A stretch of DNA of 16,171 bases from Rickettsiales bacterium (GTDB lineage Bacteria > Pseudomonadota > Alphaproteobacteria > Rickettsiales > UBA1997), in the NCBI GenBank assembly GCA_947441875.1, contig CANEUR010000004.1, positions 1 to 16,171 on the forward strand. The letters run 5' to 3'. Positions 1 to 7,113 of the stretch are shown piece after piece. Under the pieces are notes generated by a model that ran no database searches, was not told the origin of the DNA, and worked only from the letters and a program-made list of their open reading frames with translations. The translations under genes were made by a program, and so were the position numbers. How positions within the stretch are numbered: position 1 is the first letter of the stretch; each line of letters opens with the position of its first letter.

Positions 1-1269
1 ATAGACAGCAATGGCAGCGGCGACTGCTAAGGTTAAAGTAGCAGGAATACCTAATCCTAATCCTAATCCTAATGCTAATCTTCCATTTTCATTGTTATTG
101 GGCGAAGGTTGTGGATCGGAACCATTGCCTGGTATAAAAACTGCCGTCTCTCCAGTGGTAGCGTTTTCGACTAGGTATGTGGTGGTTTTGTTATCATTAG
201 TAGCTGTTTGAGTTACATTGAATTTTTGTGCTTGCTCTGTAGTTTGTTGGCTTTGCCCACTTGATGTTGTTGGCAGTGGCGAGAATGTTACTGTGCTGGT
301 TGTTGATGTGCCGGTTGCTGATTGTGCTTCACTTGTTGATGCGTTATGAGGCACTCCTGTTGTTGAGACAAAAACGGTTTGGCCTGGTGTATAAGCATAT
401 GTTGTTGGTGCTGGTGTTGTTGGTGCTACTGATGTTGTTGTTATTTCTTTTGTTGTAGGATTTATGCTGGTTGTTGAGCCATCTGCATGAGTTGTGGTTA
501 TAGTGCCATTATCACTATATCTAATAGAAGTAGAAGCAGTGGGAACGATTGTAGTTGTTCCATCTGAAAGAGTTATAGTTGTTGTTTGAGTATTATGATC
601 AACCGAAACCGTTGTTGTGCCTGATGAAGTGGTTGTTGTATAAGTTGTTGATCCATCACTTGTTGTAGATGTTACTGTTGTTGAGTCAGCAGGAGGTGTA
701 AAAGTTGTTGTTGTTCCTGATGAAGTGGTTGTGGTATAAGTTGTTTGCGAAGCCCCTGGTGTGGCGGTATTATTTAAAGTATTAGCAAAATCATTTAATA
801 CTAGCTCTGAAGCGCCTAATTGTTTCCAAGTTGTCTGATTATTTTTAATATCGTCCGATAAAATCTTACAGTATTCTTTAATCTTTATGTCATCAGAATA
901 TTGTCCTAATAAATCTTGAAAATGTAATATAGCATTACTTATATCACCAAATAAATTTAAACAATCACGAGTATCTTGTGCGGTTGGATTATTGCCTGCA
1001 AGTACTTGCGTAATAAGATAATCGGTACAAAGAGTTTCTAATCGTCTTTGCGTTTCTGGATCACCCAATACCTGCTTAACTGTTTGTTCTAGAGTTATAT
1101 AAGATACAGATAATGGAGAAGATACAGATAATGGAGATAAGAAACGATTTGGTTGAGTTAATGCACCACGGCTAATTAGATCTATTGGCAACCCTTCAGG
1201 AGAAGAAGGTTGTGAATTATAATATAATGCACCTGCTACAGCGAAAATAAGGTATTTTGTAAATTTCAT
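1..1269 (-). CDS. Thr/Ser-rich mucin-like membrane-anchored surface protein (3' end off window)
   Basis: The minus-strand frame is open from ATG 1269 to the window edge, giving 423 codons with no stop, so the C-terminus is missing. It begins MKFTKYLIFAVAGALYY, a plausible signal peptide or N-terminal anchor. Residues 20-165 are an ordinary mixed-composition domain with cysteines near 81, 103 and 134. Residues 170-345 are dominated by Thr and Ser, with a 13-residue block (TTYTTTTSSGTTT) at 176-188 repeated at 208-220 and DG(S/T)TT motifs at 205-209, 236-240 and 263-267. Residues 398-423 are a glycine/leucine/alanine-rich hydrophobic segment that looks like a transmembrane helix. The layout (export signal, folded head, Thr/Ser stalk, membrane anchor) suggests an exposed surface protein; this role is inferred. 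No family was recognised. Its own tandem promoters lie just upstream. It is not a recognisable TpsA substrate. Confidence 0.75.
   Translation of the reverse strand, partial: MKFTKYLIFAVAGALYYNSQPSSPEGLPIDLISRGALTQPNRFLSPLSVSSPLSVSYITLEQTVKQVLGDPETQRRLETLCTDYLITQVLAGNNPTAQDTRDCLNLFGDISNAILHFQDLLGQYSDDIKIKEYCKILSDDIKNNQTTWKQLGASELVLNDFANTLNNTATPGASQTTYTTTTSSGTTTTFTPPADSTTVTSTTSDGSTTYTTTTSSGTTTVSVDHNTQTTTITLSDGTTTIVPTASTSIRYSDNGTITTTHADGSTTSINPTTKEITTTSVAPTTPAPTTYAYTPGQTVFVSTTGVPHNASTSEAQSATGTSTTSTVTFSPLPTTSSGQSQQTTEQAQKFNVTQTATNDNKTTTYLVENATTGETAVFIPGNGSDPQPSPNNNENGRLALGLGLGLGIPATLTLAVAAAIAVY
51..80. repeat. Hexanucleotide tandem repeat CTAATC, five units
   Basis: Five consecutive 6-base units (four CTAATC, one CTAATG) lie inside the mucin-like gene. 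On the coding strand they encode alternating Leu-Gly/Ala within the predicted transmembrane segment. A unit of two codons can expand or contract without shifting the frame. Confidence 0.85.
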
Positions 1270-1295
1270 AAAAATTTATAAATTAAGTTTAATTA

Positions 1296-1363
1296 AATAT
1301 TTATATTATCATTATTTATTTTAAATGTCAATATTTATATTATCATTATTTATTTTAATTGTC
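1296..1363. repeat. 34-bp tandem direct repeat, two copies
   Basis: Copies at 1296-1329 and 1330-1363 differ at one base (33/34 identical). They fill most of the 103-bp gap between the Cys-rich pilin-like gene and the mucin-like gene. Each unit, with the first bases of the next, contains a full promoter on the minus strand. Confidence 0.95.
1303..1331 (-). promoter_or_regulatory. Proximal sigma-70-type promoter of the mucin-like gene
   Basis: Second copy of the duplicated promoter: TTGACA (1331-1326), 17-nt spacer, TAATAT (1308-1303), again with TG before the -10. The predicted start near 1296 leaves a leader of about 27 nt, similar to other genes in this window. Confidence 0.75.
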
Positions 1364-1365
1364 AA
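1337..1365 (-). promoter_or_regulatory. Distal sigma-70-type promoter of the mucin-like gene
   Basis: On the minus strand, TTGACA (1365-1360) is followed by a 17-nt spacer and TAATAT (1342-1337). A TG one base upstream of the -10 makes it an extended -10 box. The start point would be about 60 nt before ATG 1269. It is the upstream copy of the duplicated unit. Confidence 0.75.
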
Positions 1366-1372
1366 TAACTTT

Positions 1373-3268
1373 TTAGAAAGAGCCGCCAGATTTAATTTGT
1401 AAAAACGGCAAAGACTCTTTAAAAGATGCACATGATGAAGAAAATAATCTTTTTGCAGTTTTATTTACATTTGTATCTAAACAATAATTTATATTGTTGC
1501 CACTAGATGTTGAGCAATTTAAGGGCTGTAATGTTTTTTTGTTTACACCATCATAAAATAAATTAGGTATTATAGTAATTGGAGTGCCATATTCTTTATA
1601 ATTTATAATATTTAATCCATTAATGATAGCAAGTTGCCTTGCAGTTAAACCATGTTTATGGTAACCAATTGCTAAATTAGTTAAATTACCTTTGCTATCG
1701 ACAACATTTTGTTTTGATAAGTCATTGGTCGTGGCAGAGCACATTAAAAAACAATCATATTTAGCGGCAAAATTACGGCGAGCTAATTTAGAAGGACTAT
1801 TAGGAACCGTAACTCCTGGGAAAGCTTGAAATGCCGTTAAAGAATCATTGGAAGAAAAATTTGCAATACTATTTTCTGCCAACATCGAATACCCAGAATT
1901 GCAAGAACATAGTTTTTCCTTAAATGGAATATCTGCAATACCTTTTCTTAAAACACAATCATTATCCGTACTTTTCAACTTAGCAAGTTTTGTGTCTATA
2001 AAAGGCATGCTATTTTTGCTGGCATTATTAAGGCATATAGTATCGGCAAGAACTTCTGAAAAATCCTGATCTACATAATAAAGTTTATTGTTATCAACTA
2101 AATTACCTGGACCAACCACATCTAGCGCCATTTTACAACCCTTCACACACTTGTTTTGATTGTTTTGCACATAATAATTAGCAGCATCGCACTGGCAAGA
2201 TTTAGAATCTGTGTTCCAAATAGCTCCAGTGGCACATGATGGAGTAGAATTTACTTGATAAACATAATCTGTGCCACATTTTAATTCTAAAAAAGAACTC
2301 GGAGATTTGGATATTTTTAGGGAAGTAAATAAAGCATCATAATTAGCAGGATAAAGTTTTACAACTTGTTGAAAAAACTGCAGACCAACATCATAATTTG
2401 CACCATCGGATGTTGTAAAGGTTTTGCAAACTCTTTCGCATTTTTGGCTAGTGGGTGTGTAATCAATTCCGCCAGAAAAACACTGAAAGGTTATTTTGGT
2501 ATCGCTTTGGATATTTATGCTTACATCATTATTTTTGTAATAAAGATTTTTATCAGACTTGTTATAAGAACTGCAATCTACTGTTTTTGTAGCGCCAGAT
2601 AAAATATCAAAATATCGATCTTCATTTATTGCAATTGTTTGATCTTGTTGATATTGTTTTGAAATTGCCGAAGTTATATGACAATTAGATAGTTGAACCG
2701 CTGGTATTGCATTGTTTTGAGCATTATTTTGCTTTTCGTTGCCATTTTTTATTGTATTAAGATAAGCAATACTTAAAGGTTCTTCTGGTTGACTAAAAAC
2801 ATAGTATTGATATGGTTTATCAGGTAATGTTTGATGAGCTAAAAACAAATAAAATTTATTATTACTATCAATAGCATCTTCTTGATTAAGACCAAGAGCT
2901 GCATAGGGAACAAAGCCCAAGTTATTTTTATCAGTATCATAAAGACCATTAGTAATATTATGCACCACAGAGTTCAATCCACATATAGAATCTTCACTGG
3001 AGCCATCTTCGTTGCAAGATTTATGAACAAGAATTCCATTAATATCGAGCTTGTCTGGCTGGGAAATTTCTTTTAAAAGATAAGAATTGACTTTATCGAG
3101 TATTTTTTGCTTTTCAAGGTTATCGGCAACAAAATTTTTATGCTTATTTTGAGCAGAAGAAACCGCTAAGAAACCAATAATCATTACCGAAAAAATTGTA
3201 ATCCAGATAGCAAAATCGATAAGACTAAAACCTGATTTTTGATATTTTTTAGCAGAATAATTTTTCAT
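1373..3268 (-). CDS. Large cysteine-rich protein with type IV prepilin-like N-terminus
   Basis: A 631-residue protein if started at ATG 3268; the frame is open up to 3328, but that upstream Met lies in the predicted -35 box. The N-terminus is basic, then has KSG followed by FSLIDFAIWITIFSVMIIG, a class III (prepilin peptidase) signal: Gly13 at -1, Phe14 at +1, and a hydrophobic helix. The usual Glu at +5 is Asp18. The remainder is large and polar, with 22 cysteines, including three CxxxC pairs (277/281, 374/378, 506/510), two of them preceded by CxC (358/360, 454/456). Such spacing suggests disulphide-bonded modules outside the cytoplasm. Classical pilins are 130-200 residues, so this would be a minor or tip pilin or an adhesin-like pseudopilin; that role is inferred. 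No other pilus genes are in the window. Only the N-terminal signal is recognised. Confidence 0.75.
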   Translation of the reverse strand: MKNYSAKKYQKSGFSLIDFAIWITIFSVMIIGFLAVSSAQNKHKNFVADNLEKQKILDKVNSYLLKEISQPDKLDINGILVHKSCNEDGSSEDSICGLNSVVHNITNGLYDTDKNNLGFVPYAALGLNQEDAIDSNNKFYLFLAHQTLPDKPYQYYVFSQPEEPLSIAYLNTIKNGNEKQNNAQNNAIPAVQLSNCHITSAISKQYQQDQTIAINEDRYFDILSGATKTVDCSSYNKSDKNLYYKNNDVSINIQSDTKITFQCFSGGIDYTPTSQKCERVCKTFTTSDGANYDVGLQFFQQVVKLYPANYDALFTSLKISKSPSSFLELKCGTDYVYQVNSTPSCATGAIWNTDSKSCQCDAANYYVQNNQNKCVKGCKMALDVVGPGNLVDNNKLYYVDQDFSEVLADTICLNNASKNSMPFIDTKLAKLKSTDNDCVLRKGIADIPFKEKLCSCNSGYSMLAENSIANFSSNDSLTAFQAFPGVTVPNSPSKLARRNFAAKYDCFLMCSATTNDLSKQNVVDSKGNLTNLAIGYHKHGLTARQLAIINGLNIINYKEYGTPITIIPNLFYDGVNKKTLQPLNCSTSSGNNINYCLDTNVNKTAKRLFSSSCASFKESLPFLQIKSGGSF

Positions 3269-3299
3269 TTTTTTAATTAATTTATTTTTTTGGCAGTGT

Positions 3300-3328
3300 A
3301 TTTTAATTTTAATAAAAATAAAATGCAA
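3300..3328 (-). promoter_or_regulatory. Candidate promoter of the pilin-like gene
   Basis: Minus strand TTGCAT (3328-3323), exactly 17 nt, then TAAAAT (3305-3300). The predicted leader is about 25 nt to ATG 3268, which supports that start over 3328. Such matches arise easily in AT-rich DNA. Confidence 0.4.
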
Positions 3329-3457
3329 GATATTTTTAAAATATTCTTAAAAAATAAAACTATAATTAACCCAAGTTTATATAAGATGAGAAATAGCGTT
3401 ATTTCATACATAAAATATTATAAAAAATGATAAAATTTTACTTTATTTTTTATTTTA

Positions 3458-3482
3458 GTATTTTAAACTTTATTTAAAATAC
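3458..3482. repeat. 10-bp inverted repeat in the divergent intergenic region
   Basis: GTATTTTAAA (3458-3467) and its perfect reverse complement (3473-3482) are separated by 5 nt. It lies between the divergent pilin-like and small membrane genes, 45 bp before the latter's start. It could be an operator or a 5' hairpin. No T-run follows it on either strand. Confidence 0.5.
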
Positions 3483-3526
3483 GATTTTAATTGTTATTTT
3501 ATAATAAATCAATAACTTATTTCACC

Positions 3527-3856
3527 ATGTTTAACACTCATTCTTTTTCTGCTTTTTTTACTTTTTTAGGCAAAAATTTTTTTAAAATTTATTTTACTCT
3601 ATTTTTAATTGCCTTGTTTTTGTTCTTTTTACTAGGTTCCGAGCCATTTGGCATCTTGATTTCTGTTAAATTATTAATGATAATTTTTGCTCCAATTATC
3701 GGTTTATTTTTTGCAATAAAACATACTTTACCTTTTGAAATAAATATTTTTTTTGATTATTTGTTAATTATTGTAGTTGCTTTGCCAATACTTTTTCTTG
3801 ATAAATTTACTAATTTTCTTGGTAGAAAATTCAAAAAACTTTGGCAAATAAAGTAA
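3527..3856 (+). CDS. Small three-helix membrane protein, unknown function
   Basis: 109 residues from ATG 3527; the frame also allows an ATG at 3491, giving 121. The inner start is preferred because it directly follows ATTTCACC, a motif seen before other starts here. Three hydrophobic stretches are visible, roughly residues 18-37, 43-64 and 75-92, each rich in Phe, Leu and Ile, with a basic C-terminal tail (GRKFKKLWQIK). This fits a small inner-membrane protein with its tail in the cytoplasm. It ends 51 bp before the TpsB-like gene on the same strand and may be co-transcribed with it. No family was recognised, and low-complexity AT-rich DNA can produce such frames, so confidence is moderate. 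Confidence 0.55.
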   Translation: MFNTHSFSAFFTFLGKNFFKIYFTLFLIALFLFFLLGSEPFGILISVKLLMIIFAPIIGLFFAIKHTLPFEINIFFDYLLIIVVALPILFLDKFTNFLGRKFKKLWQIK

Positions 3857-3880
3857 AATACAATTTGGGATACAACATTC
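3842..3880 (+). repeat. Dispersed 39-bp direct repeat, copy A
   Basis: 35 of 39 positions match 14130-14168, and the first 19 are identical (TGGCAAATAAAGTAAAATA). It starts in the last codons of the small membrane gene and fills much of the gap to the TpsB-like gene. A TACAAT hexamer at 3859-3864 could act as a -10 box for that gene, but no good -35 is visible. Confidence 0.8.
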
Positions 3881-3907
3881 CTTATAAATACCATTTTTCA
3901 CCACAAA

Positions 3908-5410
3908 ATGTTATTAAAAAAAATCATTACTTTTTTGTTTTTTTATTGCTTTTACTGTGTTTTTGCTTTAGCAGAAAACATTTCGCAAAATTGCTTGTTA
4001 GCGAAACAAATTATGTTGCAACAAGCTACTATTTTAGCGAATAATCATCACTTGTTTTTAGAGTTTGAAAATCAATGTTTAAATAAACAGGGCATAAATC
4101 GCTTATTAAAAAAAATCAATAATTTTTATAGCGAAAATGGCTATATTTTAACTAACTCTAATTTTACTTTTTTTGATTATAACAAAAATATTTTATACAT
4201 AAAAATAAATGAAATCACAATTTCTGATATTTTATTTGATAAAACCATACATCAACAACACCATATTTTTTTTAAGCATTTTATTAATAAAATTTTCAAT
4301 ATTTTTGAGTTAAATTCTGCCTTACAACAGTTTAATAAAATTACTAATTTAAATGCCAAAATCAAAATTATTCATCAACAAAATAATTTAAAAATTTATA
4401 TTGATAATCAAAAAAAACCATCAGTAAAATTAAATTTAGGCTACGATAATTTTGGCAATAATTTTACTGGTTTAAACCGCTATAAGCTCGATTTAAATTT
4501 ATATCAACATTTTAATTTTAATTACACTTACAGCACAAAAAATTTTCATTCTTTACTTATTGATAGCAATTTTAAGTGGCGAAATAATTATTTTTATCAT
4601 CAATATTTATCGAGCTTTTTTAATCAAAAACACCAAAATATTAAGTTTAGCGGGCAGAGTTATCGGCATAATTTTGGCATAAATAGCCTAGTTTTTCTCA
4701 ATAAAACACACCAAATAAACATCGACAATACCCTTATTGCAAGAGGATCTACTAATTATCTCGACAATATAAAACTTGCATTAAGTAAGCAAAAACTAGC
4801 GATTGGGCAAATAACAATTACCGATCACTGGAAGCCGAATAATAATTTTTCTTTAAAAATTAAGCCAAGTTTTTTGTTTGGATTATCTAGTTTTGGAGCT
4901 GCAAAAGATTACAACAAAAATTTACCAAAAAATCAATTTCGATTATTTAAACTAGATCTCGAAACATCGCATCCCCTACCATTTTTATCTGCCTTTATGC
5001 TACATAAAATAGAAAGTCAAAAATCACTACACAAATTGTTTGGTGCCGAACAAATAACTATTGGAGGCTACAATTCGGCGAGTGCTTTTCGTGAAAACAT
5101 TATTAATGGAGACAACGGTTATATTTTGCAAAATAAAATTTCTTTTGATGTTCAGCAAATTTTACCAAAATTGCCAAAAAATCATTTAGAATTAGAAGCT
5201 TTTCATGATTATGGCTATGTTTCTCACAACAAGCCAAGACAAGTAAAATCAGGTAGAATTTCAGATGCCGGGTTCAAAATTAATTTTCTTAACAAAAATT
5301 TTACTACTAGCTTAACATCTAGTTGGGTTATACATCAATCAAATATGTTTGATTATAAAAAGTCAGAAAATTATAATTTATATTTTAACATTAGTATTTT
5401 TTTATTTTAA
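3908..5410 (+). CDS. Two-partner secretion outer-membrane transporter (ShlB/FhaC/TpsB family)
   Basis: 500 residues. Residues 1-22 are a signal peptide ending CVFALA. Residues 56-111 match a first POTRA domain (helix GINRLLKKINNFYSENGY, then LYIKINEITISDILFD) and 120-166 a second one. From about 173 a 16-strand barrel is expected: it opens with LNLGYDNFGNNFTGLNRY, the family's DN-G--TG-R signature, and ends in Phe, typical of outer-membrane barrels. Residues 386-405 (GGYNSASAFRENIINGDNGY) match the family's loop 6 region, but the (V/I)RG(F/Y) Arg and Gly read Ser-Ala. TpsB proteins thread a TpsA exoprotein across the outer membrane. No TpsA is visible here, so it is either an orphan transporter or its partner lies elsewhere. 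The start is supported by the signal peptide and an upstream TTTCACC. Confidence 0.85.
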   Translation: MLLKKIITFLFFYCFYCVFALAENISQNCLLAKQIMLQQATILANNHHLFLEFENQCLNKQGINRLLKKINNFYSENGYILTNSNFTFFDYNKNILYIKINEITISDILFDKTIHQQHHIFFKHFINKIFNIFELNSALQQFNKITNLNAKIKIIHQQNNLKIYIDNQKKPSVKLNLGYDNFGNNFTGLNRYKLDLNLYQHFNFNYTYSTKNFHSLLIDSNFKWRNNYFYHQYLSSFFNQKHQNIKFSGQSYRHNFGINSLVFLNKTHQINIDNTLIARGSTNYLDNIKLALSKQKLAIGQITITDHWKPNNNFSLKIKPSFLFGLSSFGAAKDYNKNLPKNQFRLFKLDLETSHPLPFLSAFMLHKIESQKSLHKLFGAEQITIGGYNSASAFRENIINGDNGYILQNKISFDVQQILPKLPKNHLELEAFHDYGYVSHNKPRQVKSGRISDAGFKINFLNKNFTTSLTSSWVIHQSNMFDYKKSENYNLYFNISIFLF

Positions 5411-5412
5411 AA

Positions 5413-5428
5413 ATTTTACTTGTAAAAT
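5413..5428 (+). other. Short hairpin after the TpsB-like gene
   Basis: ATTTTAC and GTAAAAT form a perfect 7-bp stem with a 2-base gap, just after the TpsB-like stop. No T-run follows, so it is a poor terminator. It overlaps the -35 box of the comM promoter. Confidence 0.3.
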
Positions 5429-5448
5429 AAAAATGAACTAATTAAAAT
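5420..5448 (+). promoter_or_regulatory. Candidate comM promoter
   Basis: TTGTAA (5420-5425), 17-nt spacer, TAAAAT (5443-5448). The predicted leader is about 33 nt to ATG 5488. It has the same architecture as the pilin-like and pyrH promoters here. Confidence 0.45.
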
Positions 5449-5487
5449 TTTCTCATCACTATATTTAAAAACCAAACCTTTCACCAT

Positions 5488-7113
5488 ATGGTTTCTCTAA
5501 CTAAAACCTTTTCTTATGTTGGCATTGAGGCAATTGCTATCAATGTTGAAGTAAAAATTTCAGCTGGCAACCCAAGCTTTACTATTGTTGGCTTGCCAGA
5601 TAAAGCTCTTGGTGAATCAAAAGAGCGAGTACGTGCCGCCATAATGTCTACTGGGCTAAGTTGGCCTTATCAAAGAATTACCGTTAATTTAGCTCCTGCC
5701 GATTTTTTAAAAGAAGGTAGTCATTTTGATTTAGCAATTGCTATTGGCATCATGATAGAAATCGGTGTTTTACCGCAACATTTAGTTGATAATTTTTTTA
5801 TGATTGGCGAATTATCTCTCGGCGGTAATTTGTGTCCGGTAAGCGGAGCTCTTTCTGCAGCAATAGGTGCAAATCAGTATAATTGCGGCTTGATTTGCCC
5901 TATTACTAACGGAAAAGAAGCAGTATGGGCAAGCGAAAACCTCAATATTATTGCCAGTCCAAATTTAATATCTATAATTAATCATTTAACAGGTACCCAG
6001 CTATTAAGTAAACCAGAAATTAACTTGTCAATGCTAAAACCGCTTATAGAATACCCAGATATTAAAGATGTTAAAGGGCAAGAGTTAGCGAAAAGATGTC
6101 TCGAAATTGCCGCAGCTGGCGGTCATAATTTAATGTTTACAGGCCCAGCAGGATCTGGAAAAACCATGCTCGCAAAAAGATTGCTTGGCATTTTACCAGA
6201 TCTAGAACTACAAGAAATACTCGAAATAAATATGCTAGCAAGCATTATTGGCAATTATTCTGGCGAGCTTATCAATATTCGACCTTTTCGCGAAGTACAT
6301 CATTCTTGTTCGGTGCCTGCTATGGTTGGCGGTGGAGCAAAAGCAAAACCTGGCGAAATTTCACTAGCAAACAACGGAGTGCTGTTTTTAGATGAGTTGG
6401 CCGAATTTCCAAGAGCGGTAATTGATGCTTTAAGGCAACCGCTAGAGGATGGTAAAATATCTATTGCCAGAGCCAATGCCCATGTTTCTTATCCAGCCAG
6501 ATTTCAATTTATTTCAGCCATGAATCCTTGCTCTTGTGGGCATCTTGGCAATCCAGAAAAAGAATGTAAAAAAGCTCCGCAATGCGGTATTGAATATCAA
6601 AAAAGAATAACCGAGCCAGTATTTGATCGTATCGATCTATTTGTTACAGTTGAAAATGTTAATTTATTTAACAAGAAAAAAACAAAAGAAGAGCTAAATC
6701 AAAACAACACTAAACCACAAAATCAAGAAAAACCAACCCAAGAAGATGATGATGATGAAGAAGATGATGAAGAAGATGATGAAGAAGACGAAAATCTAGT
6801 TGAAAATTCAGCAACCGTTAAGCAGAGAGTTATGCAAGCAAGAGCAATCCAAAAAAATCGATATAAAAACCAGCCAGAAATGAAAAATATTAGCAAAATT
6901 AATTGCAATATCAAAGATAAATTAGTAGATAAATTCTGCATTCTCGATAATTTAGCCGAAGAAATTTTAATTGACAATATGCAAAGAAAAAGCTTTTCTA
7001 TGCGATCTCTTTCTAGAATTTTAAAGGTCTCGCGCACCATTGCCGACCTAGAAGGAACAGAAAAAATCTTGGCTCATCATTTAAGCGAAGCCCTAATGTA
7101 TCGCCGAAAATAA
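5488..7113 (+). CDS. comM: ComM/YifB family AAA+ ATPase (magnesium-chelatase-like)
   Basis: 541 residues. Residues 1-170 are the ChlI/Lon-like N-terminal domain (SYVGIEAIAINVEV, FTIVGLPDKALGESKERVRAA). The AAA+ core has Walker A GPAGSGKT at 219-226, the HHSCSVPAMVGGG stretch, and Walker B GVLFLDE at 297-303. Cysteines 348, 350, 360 and 366 (NPCSCG onward) form the family's Cys cluster, followed by the DRIDL arginine region at 380-384. The C-terminal domain ends SLSRILKVSRTIADLEG...HLSEALMYRRK. ComM is a hexameric helicase promoting branch migration during integration of DNA taken up by natural transformation; this is known for Vibrio and Acinetobacter homologues and inferred here. An insert around residues 393-438 contains 17 consecutive acidic residues (419-435), absent from usual members. 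Despite the domain name it is not a chlorophyll-pathway chelatase. Confidence 0.93.
   Translation: MVSLTKTFSYVGIEAIAINVEVKISAGNPSFTIVGLPDKALGESKERVRAAIMSTGLSWPYQRITVNLAPADFLKEGSHFDLAIAIGIMIEIGVLPQHLVDNFFMIGELSLGGNLCPVSGALSAAIGANQYNCGLICPITNGKEAVWASENLNIIASPNLISIINHLTGTQLLSKPEINLSMLKPLIEYPDIKDVKGQELAKRCLEIAAAGGHNLMFTGPAGSGKTMLAKRLLGILPDLELQEILEINMLASIIGNYSGELINIRPFREVHHSCSVPAMVGGGAKAKPGEISLANNGVLFLDELAEFPRAVIDALRQPLEDGKISIARANAHVSYPARFQFISAMNPCSCGHLGNPEKECKKAPQCGIEYQKRITEPVFDRIDLFVTVENVNLFNKKKTKEELNQNNTKPQNQEKPTQEDDDDEEDDEEDDEEDENLVENSATVKQRVMQARAIQKNRYKNQPEMKNISKINCNIKDKLVDKFCILDNLAEEILIDNMQRKSFSMRSLSRILKVSRTIADLEGTEKILAHHLSEALMYRRK
6751..6786. repeat. 12-bp tandem repeat encoding Asp-Asp-Glu-Glu in comM
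   Basis: GATGATGAAGAA is repeated three times in a row, flanked by further GAT and GAA codons. It encodes the core of the acidic tract at residues 419-435. The unit is a multiple of three, so length changes keep the frame. Confidence 0.9.

Noticed and set aside
11..458. Two short plus-strand frames in the first 460 bases
   Set aside because: Low-complexity shadows of the Thr-rich minus-strand gene; no start signal or plausible composition.
1..1269. Mucin-like protein as the TpsA partner of the TpsB-like transporter
   Set aside because: No TPS domain motifs (NPNL/NPNG), a C-terminal membrane anchor, and it lies on the opposite strand beyond another gene.
3269..3328. Upstream Met at 3328 as start of the pilin-like protein
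   Set aside because: It would add 20 residues before the prepilin signal and lies in the predicted -35 box; ATG 3268 gives a normal leader.
6723..7040. Minus-strand frame with a poly-serine run
   Set aside because: It is the antisense shadow of the acidic GAT/GAA repeat in comM, which has strong family support in the plus frame.
5488..7113. Magnesium chelatase for chlorophyll synthesis
   Set aside because: The full architecture is ComM/YifB and there are no pigment genes nearby.
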